64,000 bases of DNA from JBOGEN01 sp050743265 (GCA_050743265.1 JBOGEN010000069.1:1-64000); one strand, 5' to 3'. Numbered from the stretch's first letter, positions 1-9,315 are shown. A program made the numbers and translations. Notes: generated by a model not told the origin, from the sequence alone.

Positions 1-1188
1 CGGGTCGGTGTCCTGGAACTCGTCGACGCAGACGGCCTGCCACCGCGCGCGGACCGCGGCGCGGACGCCCGCGTCGTCGCGCAGCAGCCGGACGGCGTGG
101 ACGAGCAGGTCGTGGAACCACACCTCGCCGCGGTCCCGCCGCTGACCGGCGTGCTCGAGCGCGGCCTGGCGCAACCGCTCCGCGAGCGCCGTCGTCACCG
201 CGACCCGGCAGTCGGTCAGCACGGCGTCGCGGTGCCCACGCGCCTCCTCGAGGAACCCGCACGCTGTCGCCTTGTCGAGCCCGACGGCCTTCCAGGCGGC
301 CGCGTTGCCGCAGTCTCGGAGCCGCACGTCGCGGAAGACGGCGAGTGCCTGCAGCGGATCCGTCTCCGCCGCGACCTCACGGAGCAGCGGCGCGACAACC
401 TCGTCCACCCGGTACGTCAACGTGTCGTTCTCCGGACCCCGCCCGCCCGCGTAGTCGAGCAGCGCGCGCAGCGGGACGAGCCACCGCTCCGGGTCGAGCG
501 CCGGCAGCGGCCGGACGGGGACGGGACGGTCGACCAACAGGTCCCAGTTGCTGTCGAACGCGACGAGGACGTCGCGGAGAACGGTCGGGGTGAGGTCGAG
601 CGTGAGCCCCACACGCCAGACCTCCGCGAGGGACGGGTCGGCGTACCAGTCGTCGAGCCGGGAGCGCCACCACTGGTCACGCTCGGTGCTGGTGCGGACG
701 GCGTCCTGGACCCGGAAGCCCGGCGGCAGGCCCGCCTCGACCGGGGCGTCGGTGAGCAGCCGCGCGGCGAACCCGTGCAGCGTCGTGATCGCGGCGTCGT
801 CGAGCTCCTCGAGTGCACGCCGGCAGCGTTCGCGCTGCACGTTCGCGGCGCCCCCGCCCCCGTCGCCGGCGCCTCCGGCGGGCGACCTGGCGACCGCGTC
901 CTCGAGCGCCTCCCGGGTGCGGGTCCGCAGCTCGGTGGCGGCGTTCTCGGTGAACGTGATCGCGGCAAGGTTCCGGACGGACTCCAGGTGCCCGCTCGAG
1001 ACCATGGCCACGACGCGGTCCACGAGCTCCTTGGTCTTGCCCGTACCGGCACCCGCCTCGACGAGCAGGTTCTCCGCGTGCGCCTCGACGATGCGGGTGC
1101 GGGCCGCCTGGTCGGGCCGGGCGGCTGTGCGGGGCCGGGCCCGGTGGCTGTCGGGCCCCGCGCCCCGGTCGAACGGGCGGGCGGTCAC
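1..1188 (-). CDS. UvrD/AddA-like ATP-dependent DNA helicase, N-terminal part (cut by window edge)
   Basis: The reading frame starts at a GTG (1188-1186) and stays open to base 1, so 396 codons are visible and the C-terminus lies outside. The translation shows Walker A AGAGTGKT at about residues 45-52, a superfamily 1 motif Ia-like stretch AAITFTENAATELR at about 76-89, and a TLHGFAARLL segment, all typical of UvrD/RecB/AddA helicases. The GTG overlaps the TGA of the preceding nuclease gene by 4 bases (GTGA), indicating translational coupling. With the AddB-like neighbour it probably forms a heterodimeric helicase-nuclease that resects double-strand breaks. The missing C-terminus prevents deciding whether this subunit also carries a nuclease domain. 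Confidence 0.9.
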   Translation of the reverse strand, partial: MTARPFDRGAGPDSHRARPRTAARPDQAARTRIVEAHAENLLVEAGAGTGKTKELVDRVVAMVSSGHLESVRNLAAITFTENAATELRTRTREALEDAVARSPAGGAGDGGGGAANVQRERCRRALEELDDAAITTLHGFAARLLTDAPVEAGLPPGFRVQDAVRTSTERDQWWRSRLDDWYADPSLAEVWRVGLTLDLTPTVLRDVLVAFDSNWDLLVDRPVPVRPLPALDPERWLVPLRALLDYAGGRGPENDTLTYRVDEVVAPLLREVAAETDPLQALAVFRDVRLRDCGNAAAWKAVGLDKATACGFLEEARGHRDAVLTDCRVAVTTALAERLRQAALEHAGQRRDRGEVWFHDLLVHAVRLLRDDAGVRAAVRARWQAVCVDEFQDTDP

Positions 1189-4100
1189 GTGCCCTCCTCG
1201 GTCGGCTCGTCCGGGGGTTCGGCGAGCGCGGCGTACCGGGTCAGCCGGTCGTCGCGACGCACCTGCTCCCACAGGTCGTCACGAGCCGTGCTGCACACCC
1301 GGTCGTACGCGCACCAGCCGCAGCTCTCGAACGACCGGAAGTGCGCGTCGAACTCCCCCGGCCTGGCGGCGAACGTGCCGCCCCGGATGCCGTCCACCAC
1401 GGTGTCGAGCACGTCACGGAATCGCGTCACGTCCGCCTCGTCGATCGGGGCGCCCCGGCGGACGTCCCCCTCGTCGACGAACCAGTAGTACGCCGACACG
1501 GGCGTGGCGTCGTCGCCGTACGACCGCCGGGCGGCCAGTGCGTACAGCGGCAGCTGGAGCTTCCTGCCGCGTTCGGTGAGGTCCCGGTCCGGAGGGCTCT
1601 CGCCGTACGCGGGGAAGGTCCTGTACTTGTACTTCGACCGCCCGGTCTTGTAGTCGAGTACGACGAGATGGCCCTCCGCGGTCTCGTCCACCCGGTCGAT
1701 GGACCCGGCGAGCTGCACCTGCCCGCTCGGCAGGTTGAGCACCAGCGGCTCGCGGTCGGCGCGGCCGAACTCGTGCTCCACGTCACGGGGGCGCGCGCCG
1801 GACGTCATGCGGTACGCGTCGTCGTCGAGCAGCATCTGCCGCAGCTGGCGCCGCCAGCGCTCGACCTGGACCGCCCACGGCGTGGGGCGTCCGGCGGTGC
1901 CGTTGGCGAGCATCTGCTCGGCCTGCGCGGTGAGCAGCCGCTGCGCCCCGTCGTGCTCCGCCGTCGTCCAGGGCTCGTCCGGCTGCTTGTCCGTGTCGAT
2001 GGCGGTGCGGACGAGCTGCTCGAGCACGCTGTGCATAGCGCTGCCCCGGACGGCGACGTCGAACGTGTCCTCGTCCGGTTCCTCGACGGGGTGGACGCCG
2101 AGGACGTTCTCGAGGAAGTACTGGAACGGGCACAGGGCGTACCGCTGCAGGGAGGTCGCCGAGAGCGTCCGGTCGAGCCGAGCGGTCACCGGCTCTGCGA
2201 CGGGGCGGGTGAGACCGCCGGTCCACGGGCCGAACACGCCGCCGATGCGGTCGGAGGCCGCGCGCAACCCGCGGGCGAGCGCGGGCTCGCCGGCCGCGAG
2301 GGGATGCGCAGACCCGAGTGGTGCCGCCGACACGGCCAGCCGGACGTCGTACTCGCTGGCCGAGGACGCCGGCAGCGCAGCGTCGCAGACGGAGGCCTGG
2401 AACGACTCGGGTGCGCTCGCCCGCGCGTCGCGTGAGGTGAGCCGGGGCATGGTCTGCTCCAGCAGCCAGGGCGCGGGTTCCGCACCCCGTTGCGCCCGCA
2501 CGTCCGCCACCGGGTGCGTGAGCACAACCCTGGCAGCCGACTCCAGGGCCGCGAGGTGGTCACGGCGCTCGGCTGCGCGACGGTCGGCCAAGGTCCGCAG
2601 CCCGACCCGCGCGCGGACGTCGTCACGCAGCAGCGGGTGCTCGTGCCCCCGCGGGGGGTACGCACCCTCGGCGACCCCCACGACGACGAGCAGGTCGAGG
2701 TCGGCTCCGGCCACGTCCCACAGCGGCCCGACGAGAACCCCCCGGCCGAGCCCGTTCGCCTCGCGTACCCCGCGGGCCAGCTCCTGCGCGAGGACGTCCC
2801 GCAGTGCGGCGGCGCCGAACGGTACGGCGACCTGGTCGAGGCCGGCGAGAGCGTCGACGACGGCGAGCGTCTCCACGTACGCCTCGCGTTCGACGTCGCA
2901 GCGTGCCCGCACCTCGGGATCGGTGAGCATGCCCGGCCGCGTGCCCCAGGACGCGGCCGCCGTGGCGCCGCCCAGGTGGTGGTCGAGCATCGCCCGCAGC
3001 AAGGCGGCCGCGACAGCCCAGGACTCGGCTGCGTGCACCTCGTCCACCCGCCCCGCGGTCTCGGTGACGAAGGCCGCGAGCGCCCGCGCGTCCGCGGCGC
3101 GCTCGGCCGGCCAGGTCTCGCCCTCCTCGACCTCGATCCGCTCGGTACGCACGGCGAGCCGCTCGAGCTTCGTCGCCCACTGCTGCACCGGGCCCCGGGT
3201 GACGCCGGCCTCGGCGGCCTGGCGCTGCCACCTCGGGGTCGGCAGCGGCGTACCGCCGTCGCGGACCGGCGCGGCGCGCAGCCAGTCGAGCACGGCCACC
3301 CGCGACCACTGCTGCTCCGGGAGCGCGAGCAGGCCGAGCGTCGTCCGGCCGGGCACCGTCTGCGCCAGGGACCGCTGCCGCGGGGCGTGGTACGCCAGGC
3401 CGGCTGCGGACAGCTGCTCGGCGACGAGCCTGGCGTACGGGGTCGCGGCACGGTAGGCGATCGCGACCCGGTCGAGCCGTGCGTCCGGCTGGGCCTCGAG
3501 GTGGGCGAGGACGCGGCGTACGGCGTAGCGGGCCTCCTCCTCGGCGTCCGGGAGCGCCCGGGTCTCGACCTGGGCCCGGGTCTCGACGCGCACCCCGGTC
3601 GGGCCCTGCGGGGGGACGACCACGGCGGGGTGGAGCGCGTCGCTGACCGTGAGGGCGTCGCGGACCGTGAGGGCGTCGCGGTCCGCGGCGTCGTCCCCGG
3701 TGAGCGCGAGGACGACGCGCAGCCGCCCGGTCGCGGCAAGACCCTGGCAGAACCGCAGCTCGGTCGGGGTCAGCCGACGCGGGAGGTACACGACGAGGGG
3801 CGCACCGCCGACGCCGGCGAGCGCGGCCTCGCACACCCGCGCCGGAAGTGCGGCCGGGGCCACCGCCTCGAGGTAGTCGCGGTAGAGGCCCGCGAGCTCG
3901 GCCGGCCACCGGCCCGCCGCGGCCATCGCCCGGAGGACCTCCCCTCCTGCCGCACCCTCGTCCAGCTCGGCGAACACCCCGGCGATCACCTCGGTCGTAC
4001 TCGACGACCGCCGGGCACTCGCGCCCAGGTCCGAGGTGGACGCCGCGAGCACGGCACGGGTCGCCGCCCGGCGCTGGGCGGCGGTGACCGGGTGGAGACC

Positions 4101-4334
4101 CGCGGCGGCGAGCACGGGCAGGGCACGGTCGAGGATCAGCCGGGGCAGCGGCGCGAACCGCACGCCGACGAGCCCGGGGTGGGCGAGCCGGCGGCGGACC
4201 GTCACCCCGACGAAGGACGAGGGGACGGCGACGTCGACCGTCGCCAGCGGGTCACCGCCCCGGAGGTCGGCGAGCGCGTGCCGCAGCGCGGCGAACGCGG
4301 GCGCACCGAACCGCGTGACCTCGACGCGCGTCAC
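1185..4334 (-). CDS. AddB-like PD-(D/E)XK nuclease subunit of a helicase-nuclease
   Basis: This 1049-residue protein has an N-terminal helicase-like region whose would-be Walker A is degenerate (VPSSFVGVTVRR), as expected for a non-motor AddB-type subunit. The C-terminal third is a RecB-type nuclease: a GSAMHSVLE histidine motif, then VVLDYKTGRSKYKY with the catalytic Asp and Lys near residue 893. One Cys in YALCPFQYF (about 735) and three in ESCGWCAYDRVC near the C-terminus form the four-cysteine signature of an Fe-S staple around the nuclease fold. Two short in-frame repeats occur in a linker (3637-3672, an 18-bp unit). GTG start at 4334. It is coupled to the UvrD-like gene by a GTGA overlap and probably acts with it in double-strand break resection. 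Confidence 0.9.
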   Translation of the reverse strand: MTRVEVTRFGAPAFAALRHALADLRGGDPLATVDVAVPSSFVGVTVRRRLAHPGLVGVRFAPLPRLILDRALPVLAAAGLHPVTAAQRRAATRAVLAASTSDLGASARRSSSTTEVIAGVFAELDEGAAGGEVLRAMAAAGRWPAELAGLYRDYLEAVAPAALPARVCEAALAGVGGAPLVVYLPRRLTPTELRFCQGLAATGRLRVVLALTGDDAADRDALTVRDALTVSDALHPAVVVPPQGPTGVRVETRAQVETRALPDAEEEARYAVRRVLAHLEAQPDARLDRVAIAYRAATPYARLVAEQLSAAGLAYHAPRQRSLAQTVPGRTTLGLLALPEQQWSRVAVLDWLRAAPVRDGGTPLPTPRWQRQAAEAGVTRGPVQQWATKLERLAVRTERIEVEEGETWPAERAADARALAAFVTETAGRVDEVHAAESWAVAAALLRAMLDHHLGGATAAASWGTRPGMLTDPEVRARCDVEREAYVETLAVVDALAGLDQVAVPFGAAALRDVLAQELARGVREANGLGRGVLVGPLWDVAGADLDLLVVVGVAEGAYPPRGHEHPLLRDDVRARVGLRTLADRRAAERRDHLAALESAARVVLTHPVADVRAQRGAEPAPWLLEQTMPRLTSRDARASAPESFQASVCDAALPASSASEYDVRLAVSAAPLGSAHPLAAGEPALARGLRAASDRIGGVFGPWTGGLTRPVAEPVTARLDRTLSATSLQRYALCPFQYFLENVLGVHPVEEPDEDTFDVAVRGSAMHSVLEQLVRTAIDTDKQPDEPWTTAEHDGAQRLLTAQAEQMLANGTAGRPTPWAVQVERWRRQLRQMLLDDDAYRMTSGARPRDVEHEFGRADREPLVLNLPSGQVQLAGSIDRVDETAEGHLVVLDYKTGRSKYKYRTFPAYGESPPDRDLTERGRKLQLPLYALAARRSYGDDATPVSAYYWFVDEGDVRRGAPIDEADVTRFRDVLDTVVDGIRGGTFAARPGEFDAHFRSFESCGWCAYDRVCSTARDDLWEQVRRDDRLTRYAALAEPPDEPTEEGT

Positions 4335-4506
4335 GCCCTCGTCCGACCGCTCACGTGGTTTCGCCCCGTACCCCCCGAGTTCCCCACAGCCTGCACGCGC
4401 CCTGGTGGCAGTGCAACCGCCTCGTCCGACACCGTCCCACCGCCGTCCGACAGTTCAGCGACAGGCCGTCGACCGCCCGGCGGGGTCACCACCGATGGTC
4501 GGAGGG

Positions 4507-4743
4507 TCAGAGGATGTCGCCCTTGACGACCCCGACCAGCAGGCCGATCAGCCCCCCGAGAGCGGCGACGAGCATGACGAAGGGCATGAAGGCCATCCCC
4601 CACATCTCGTCGTGCGGGAGGCAGGCGGGGACCACGCAGTCCGGCACGGGGCTCGCGAACAGCGCGAACGCGGCCCACCCGACAGCGATCCCGACGAGGG
4701 ATCCGGGACCGGCGGTGGCGAAGTACTGACCCACGGCATTCAC
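4507..4743 (-). CDS. small two-helix membrane protein, function unknown
   Basis: This 78-residue protein begins at a GTG with a G-rich Shine-Dalgarno (GGGGGG) 5 nt upstream. It has two hydrophobic stretches (about residues 12-32 and 50-73) separated by a short polar loop with two Cys (DCVVPACLPHDEMWG), so it is probably an inner-membrane hairpin with the loop on one face. No family was recognised. It stands alone: the upstream 4335-4506 stretch on the same strand before addB holds no gene, and the next gene upstream is divergent. Confidence 0.65.
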   Translation of the reverse strand: MNAVGQYFATAGPGSLVGIAVGWAAFALFASPVPDCVVPACLPHDEMWGMAFMPFVMLVAALGGLIGLLVGVVKGDIL

Positions 4744-4925
4744 AGGAGCCCCCCAAGGTGCCTGTCGTCGAACCCGCCGACCGTCCGGACGAGTCGCAGT
4801 CGGCCTTGAGTGTCACCGAGACGTGGCGACGTCGTGCGGTAAACGGGGCAGCCGGACGAGCAAAATCACGGGCGAGGCGACGGGGTCTGCAGCAAGGTGG
4901 GGGTGCCGAGCAGAGGAGAGATGAG

Positions 4926-5309
4926 ATGCCCGTCCACCTCAACCACACGATCGTCCGGGTCCGCGACAAGCGGGAGTCGTCGGCCTTCCTCGCCGAGATG
5001 CTCGGCGTCGCGGCACCGACGCCTTTCGGCCCGTTCCTCGTCGTCCAGGTCGACAACGACGTGTCGCTCGACTTCATGGACATCGACGAGCCTGTCCACC
5101 CCCAGCACTACGCCTTCCTCGTCTCCGAGCCCGAGTGGGACGAGATCTTCGGACGCATCCAGGCGCGGGGGCTGACGTACTGGGCCGACCCCGGCCGCAC
5201 GCGCCCCGGCGAGTTCAACACGAACGACGGGGGGCGCGGCGTCTACTGGGAGGACCCTGACGGCCACTTCCTCGAGATCATCACGCGGCCGTACGGAAGT
5301 GGAAGCTGA
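4926..5309 (+). CDS. VOC-superfamily (glyoxalase/dioxygenase-like) protein
   Basis: This 127-residue protein has the paired beta-alpha-beta-beta-beta layout of the vicinal oxygen chelate fold. It begins HLNHTIVRVRDKRES with the usual first metal-ligand His, and ends EDPDGHFLEIITRPY, where Glu sits at the usual last ligand position. The start ATG at 4926 follows AGGAGAG closely; an earlier in-frame ATG at 4758 would add a low-complexity tail with no conservation. The family covers glyoxalases, extradiol dioxygenases and fosfomycin-type resistance proteins, so the substrate is open. It is followed after 2 nt by a cupin gene and is probably co-transcribed with it. Confidence 0.85.
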   Translation: MPVHLNHTIVRVRDKRESSAFLAEMLGVAAPTPFGPFLVVQVDNDVSLDFMDIDEPVHPQHYAFLVSEPEWDEIFGRIQARGLTYWADPGRTRPGEFNTNDGGRGVYWEDPDGHFLEIITRPYGSGS

Positions 5310-5311
5310 GC

Positions 5312-5797
5312 ATGTCGTACCCCCCGGCCCGGTACACCGCCGACGGCGGTGAGGTGAGCGCGGCGTTCCGGCCCGAGGACCACCCGCCCGAGCTCGTCAA
5401 CGCGACCGGTGGTGGCGCGCACTACCTCGCTACAGGCGCCTCGACGAACGGGCAGTTCGGCCTCTACCGGTGGGACATGGCCGGCCGGGGCGGTCCCAGC
5501 GCGCACTTCCACCGGACCATTTCCGAGTCGTTCTTCGTGCTCTCGGGGACAGTGCGCCTGTACGACGGTGAGCGCTGGCTGGACGGGAGGCCCGGGGACT
5601 TCCTGTTCGTACCCGAGGGCGGCATCCACGGCTTCCGCAACGAGTCCGGGGAGCCGGCGTCGATGCTGATCCTCTTCGCACCCGGCGCCCCGCGCGAGGA
5701 CTACTTCGAGACACTCGCCGACGCGGCCCTGCGCGAGGCCATGGACGAGGACCAGCGGCGGGAGTTCTTCCTCCGGCACGACACGTACTGGGTGTAG
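5312..5797 (+). CDS. cupin-domain protein (quercetin-dioxygenase-like)
   Basis: The 161-residue protein carries a single cupin barrel. Motif 1 is visible as SAHFHRTISESFFVLSG (His, His-equivalent and Glu ligands, then the G of the turn), and motif 2 as PGDFLFVPEGGIHGFRN with its His. The C-terminal extension (DEDQRREFFLRHDTYWV) resembles single-domain cupins annotated as quercetin 2,3-dioxygenase-like proteins. The ATG lies two bases after the stop of the VOC gene, so the two are likely an operon. The enzymatic activity is unproven; many such cupins are metal-dependent dioxygenases or isomerases. Confidence 0.85.
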   Translation: MSYPPARYTADGGEVSAAFRPEDHPPELVNATGGGAHYLATGASTNGQFGLYRWDMAGRGGPSAHFHRTISESFFVLSGTVRLYDGERWLDGRPGDFLFVPEGGIHGFRNESGEPASMLILFAPGAPREDYFETLADAALREAMDEDQRREFFLRHDTYWV

Positions 5798-5888
5798 CCC
5801 GGGCGCCCGGCTCGGCTCTGACCTGCCAGGCCCCGACAGGACACCGGCGTGGTCCACCCGTGCTGACGAGCCCCCGGCCGGCCACGCA

Positions 5889-5918
5889 TTGACATCCAAA
5901 TATGTCTGTCGGTTAGAT
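5889..5918 (+). promoter_or_regulatory. candidate promoter and operator for the rpiB-Nramp unit
   Basis: TTGACA (5889-5894) and TTAGAT (5913-5918) are separated by 18 bp in an unusually AT-rich stretch. An inverted repeat GACAT-N6-ATGTC (5891-5906) overlaps the -35 element and is a plausible repressor site. Transcription would begin about 70 nt ahead of the rpiB ATG. The -10 match is moderate. Confidence 0.5.
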
Positions 5919-5996
5919 GCTGCGCGTCATGGGGGGATGATTTGCCCCAGTTTCGGAGGTTTCTGTTTCTGTCGCCGGACCAGCCGGAGGACCCTG

Positions 5997-6489
5997 ATGC
6001 GCGTCACTCTCGGTAACGACCATGCAGGGCTCGGCCTCAAAAGGCCATGTCCGCCACGTCCTCGACTCGATGGGTGTCGACATGGTCGACGTGGGGACGC
6101 ACGACACCGCGCCAGTCGACTTCCCCGACGTCACCCGCCAGGTCTGCGACCCCGTCCGGCGGAGCGAGGCAGACCGCGGCGTCCTGCTCTGCGGCACGGG
6201 GGTGGGCGCGGCCATCGCGGCCAACAAGATCCCGGGCATCCGGGCAGCACTGTGCCATGACACGTTCTGCGCCCACCAGGGCGTCGAGCACGACGACGTC
6301 AACGTCGTGTGTCTAGGCGCGTGGATCGTCGGACCGATCATCGCCGAGGACGTCGTCCGCGCCTTCCTCACGGCGTCGTTCAGCACGGACGAGGACTTCC
6401 GCAGACGCGTGACGAAGCTCCACCACATGGAACGGCTGGCCGCGGCCGAACTCGGAGCCACCACGGCCGAACCCGGAGGCACCTCATGA
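5997..6489 (+). pseudogene. rpiB: RpiB/LacAB-family sugar-phosphate isomerase, frameshifted
   Basis: An ATG at 5997 behind GGAGG (5986-5990) encodes MRVTLGNDHAGLGLK, the normal RpiB N-terminus. The rest of the protein (VDVGTHDT, VDFPD, LLCGTGVGAAIAANK with the catalytic Cys, GIRAALCHD) is in the +1 frame from about 6043 to the stop at 6489. Removing one A from the AAAA run at 6039-6042 restores a continuous 160-odd residue protein of normal family length. RpiB interconverts ribose-5-phosphate and ribulose-5-phosphate or related aldose/ketose phosphates. Its stop overlaps the ATG of the next, also broken, gene (ATGA). It could instead be a sequencing error in a homopolymer. Confidence 0.8.
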
Positions 6490-7945
6490 CCACGTCACCC
6501 GGCCAGCCGCCGACGGTCCCGTCCGTCGGGACCCTCAGCTACCCCGACCCCCCGCCGCAGCTCACCCGGCGGTTGACGCTCGTCGGCGCGGTCAGCGTCC
6601 TCGGGCCGGGCGCCATCATCGCCTCGGCCAACATCGGCAGTGGCGAGATGATCTTCGCGTCCCGCGGGGGCTCCATCTTTGGCTACGCGCTGATCTAGGC
6701 CTTCATCGTCGCCGCCATTACGAAGGCCGCGCTGGCGTACTCGATGAACCGCTACACCGTCGTGGCGGGCGAGCACCCGATGACGCGCTTGGCGACCCTC
6801 TTCCCTGGGCCCAAGGGATGGTTCCCCCTGGTGTTCGGCGCGACGTCCATCGCGGTAGTGCCGTCGTGGGTGAGCGGGCTCGGGCTCGGGATCGGCGACC
6901 TCATCGCCGAGGGCACCGTGGGCACCGGAACCGCGTGGGCGACCTTCCTGATCGTGCTCTCTGCCGTCCTCGCGTGGGTCGGCGGCTACGACCGCATGGA
7001 GAAGGCGCAGACCGTCATCGTCGGGTTCATGCTGCTCGCCGTCGCGGTGAGCGTCGTGGTGCTCCGACCCGACTGGCTCGGCGTCCTCGGCGGCCTCGTG
7101 CCGACGATCCCCGAGTACGCGGGCTGGCTCGAAGCCGACTACCCCGACATTGCCGCACGCTCCCGGTGGCTCGAGGTGGGGGCGTACCTCGCGCGATCGG
7201 TGGCGGCACGTACGACTACATCGCCTACGCCGGCATGCTGCGCGAGAAGAAGTGGGGGCTGCTGGAGCACCGGGACATCGCCAGCCTGACCGAGCGGTTC
7301 GAGAACGCCGGCCGCGGAGGTGAGCGCCTGCCCCTCTCGACCGACTCGGCGGAGGTGGCGAAGGGCAGGGCATGGTCCCGGGTGCCGCTCGGCGACGCGG
7401 CCATCTCGTTCTCCGCGATCGTGCTTTTCGCGTCGATGTTCATGATCAACGGGGCGTCGCTGCTGTCCGAGGACCAGCTCGTCCCCGCGGAGGACCAGAC
7501 CCTCACCCACCAGGCCGGCTTCCTCGAAGCGATCCACCCGACATTCGTGTACCTCTACTACGTCGCGGTGCTCTTCGCGTTCTTCGGTTCGCTGTACGCG
7601 TTCTGGGAGATGTACAGCTACACCGCGTACGAGAGCCTCGGCGCGGTCTCCGAGCGGGTACGCCTGGCCGGCCAGCGTGCGGTCCGCCCCTACATGTACG
7701 CGTACATGATGGTGGCTGCGCTCGTGCTCGTGTGGACCGTGGGCGAGCTGGTCGTCATCGTCACTCCGGCGTCCGTCCTCGGCGGCCTGCTCATGTGCGG
7801 CGTGTTCTGCCTCGCGATCGTCTGGACCGAGCACAAGGTGCTGCCGAAGGAGTACCGCCTGACGACCCCGGGCCGGTGGTGGGTGCTCGTGTCCGGGTTG
7901 ATGCTCATGATCCTCGGCGTCGTGTCGACCTGGGAGCTGTTCTAG
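6486..7945 (+). pseudogene. Nramp-family metal ion transporter, broken by a nonsense codon and a frameshift
   Basis: The first 70 codons (VLGPGAIIASANIGSGEMIF is a typical Nramp start) end at TAG 6696-6698. The same frame then continues with homologous sequence (AFIVAAITKAALAYSMNRYT), so the TAG most simply replaces a TGG Trp codon. Near 7191 the frame changes: GGTYDYIAYAGM and everything to the true stop at 7945 are in another frame, and one added base (CTC GGC GCG ATC) would repair it. The intact protein would have about 486 residues with about 11 membrane helices and would transport Mn2+/Fe2+-type ions. It is coupled to the broken rpiB gene, so both members of this unit are damaged. Confidence 0.8.
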
Positions 7946-8335
7946 GTGGCCGGCATGAGACCCGGAGCTGCCGTCGCCGCGGCGTGCCTCGCGCTGCTGT
8001 CCTGCCTTCGGTTCGTCGAGCAGGCGTACACCGGCGCCGTGGTGCTCGCTGCTCTCGCGCTCGGCGCGCTGGCCCTGGGCCTGCGTCGCGGCGGGGCGCC
8101 GGCCGCACCCGACCACGTGCCGTCGGCGGCGGAGCTGCACGCGGAGCAGGTGGTGCAGGACCGCTCCCGTCGCGGCTGGCGGTGGATCGTGCTGCTCGGG
8201 CTCACGATCAGCGTCGTCGGCGCGGTCGTCTTCCCCCCAATGGGCCTGGTCGTCGCGGGCCTGACGCTGTACTCGGTTCACCGGATGCGGCAGGCGAGCC
8301 GGTCCATGGCCGTGCTCGGCCGGGCCACGGGCTGA
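7946..8335 (+). CDS. small membrane protein, function unknown
   Basis: A GTG immediately after the stop of the Nramp pseudogene opens a 129-residue frame (an ATG at 7955 is an alternative start). The protein has hydrophobic segments at about residues 5-22, 28-46 and 73-102, with a short polar linker (HVPSAAELHAEQVVQDRSRR) between them, so three to four membrane helices are likely. No family was recognised. It may once have been co-transcribed with the rpiB-Nramp unit. It carries no lesion itself. Confidence 0.6.
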   Translation: MAGMRPGAAVAAACLALLSCLRFVEQAYTGAVVLAALALGALALGLRRGGAPAAPDHVPSAAELHAEQVVQDRSRRGWRWIVLLGLTISVVGAVVFPPMGLVVAGLTLYSVHRMRQASRSMAVLGRATG

Positions 8336-8389
8336 GCACGCAGGACTCGGACCGCGCGCGGCGGCGGGCGCGCACGGGCCGTCGGAGGG

Positions 8390-9097
8390 TCAGGACACGA
8401 CGTCGGCGACGTGGGTGAAGGCGCCGACGTCGACCAGCGTGGCGAAGTCGGTGACGCGCGCCTGGATGCGTCCGGCGTTCTGCTGGAAGTCGTAGCCCAT
8501 GTCGTTGACGAGGTCGGCCCACACGGCCCAGACGTACTGGGCGCCGAGCCCGTCGGCGGGCTCTCCGACCGCCTCACCGGACGCGTCGACCGGCAGGAGG
8601 AGACGGTGGCTGAAGCCCTTGGTGATCCGCGTCGGGTGGAGCAGCGAGCTGTCGGTGAACACGGAGGCGACAAGGTGGCTCCGGAACGCCTCGGCGTCGC
8701 AGTCCCGGTGCAGGGCGAACCGGTAGTGCCCGATGAGGAGCACGTCCGGTGTCTTGTCCGACTCGAGGTCCGCCGCGTTCACGTGGGCGTCCACGCCGAC
8801 GAGCGTGGCGTACTCGGCGACACGGTCCTGGAGGCGTGCGATGTTCTGGTCGAAGTCGTAGCCGCCCTGGACGAGGGTGACGGTGGCCTCCCACACGTAC
8901 TGCGGGGAGAGCCGGTCGCTCGCCGGCTCGGAGAGGTCCCGCGCGTCCGTGACGCGCAGCAGCCGGTGGCGGAAGCCACTGGTCACCCGGGTCAGCTGGA
9001 GCCCCTCGGGGATCACCGACGTCGTGAGGTGGTTCTCGAACGCCGGCGCAGACGCGTCCGGACGAAGCGCGAAGCGGTAGTGCCCTGTCATCAGCAT
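8390..9097 (-). CDS. protein made of two tandem copies of an unrecognised ~110-residue domain
   Basis: The 235-residue protein is an internal duplication. Copy 1 begins TGHYRFALRPDA and contains RVTSGFRHRLLRVTDA, SPQYVWEATVTLVQGGYDFDQN and VAEYATLVGVDAHV. Copy 2 repeats the same order with IGHYRFALHRDC, RITKGFSHRLLLPVDA, GAQYVWAVWADLVNDMGYDFQQN and VTDFATLVDVGAFTHV. The ATG at 9097 lies 9 nt after GGGGAGGG, and the earlier in-frame start adds unconserved residues. No signal peptide or catalytic signature is visible. The fold may be a dimeric alpha/beta barrel-like unit with the duplication replacing a homodimer, but that is inference. Confidence 0.7.
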   Translation of the reverse strand: MLMTGHYRFALRPDASAPAFENHLTTSVIPEGLQLTRVTSGFRHRLLRVTDARDLSEPASDRLSPQYVWEATVTLVQGGYDFDQNIARLQDRVAEYATLVGVDAHVNAADLESDKTPDVLLIGHYRFALHRDCDAEAFRSHLVASVFTDSSLLHPTRITKGFSHRLLLPVDASGEAVGEPADGLGAQYVWAVWADLVNDMGYDFQQNAGRIQARVTDFATLVDVGAFTHVADVVS

Positions 9098-9315
9098 GAC
9101 GGCGCCCTCCCCGTGACCCCCGTGCCGGGGCTGTCTCCCCACAGTCGGCGCAAGACCAGGGCCCGTCAACCAGGTGATCTCCGGCTGGAACCCGGCGTCC
9201 AGGCGTCCGAAAACGGTCCGAAACGGCGCCCTCCGGGCGATCGCCACCGGGGAGGGCCGGGCCGCGGCACACTCGGCGGGAGCATCCCGGCCGTCTGCCG
9301 AGCACAGGAGCGCCC

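Noticed and set aside
97..1488. Plus-strand open frame of 463 codons at the window start
   Set aside because: It mirrors the UvrD-like helicase and the nuclease C-terminus, which have clear motifs on the minus strand.
6039..6042. Programmed +1 frameshift at AAA-AGG-C in rpiB
   Set aside because: The AGG codon and A-run could allow slippage, but rpiB is not known to use frameshifting and the adjacent gene has two ordinary lesions, so decay or read error is simpler.
6696..6698. TAG in the Nramp gene as recoding (pyrrolysine or readthrough)
   Set aside because: The codon replaces an expected Trp, a second frameshift lies downstream, and there is no sign of pyrrolysine use in such bacteria.
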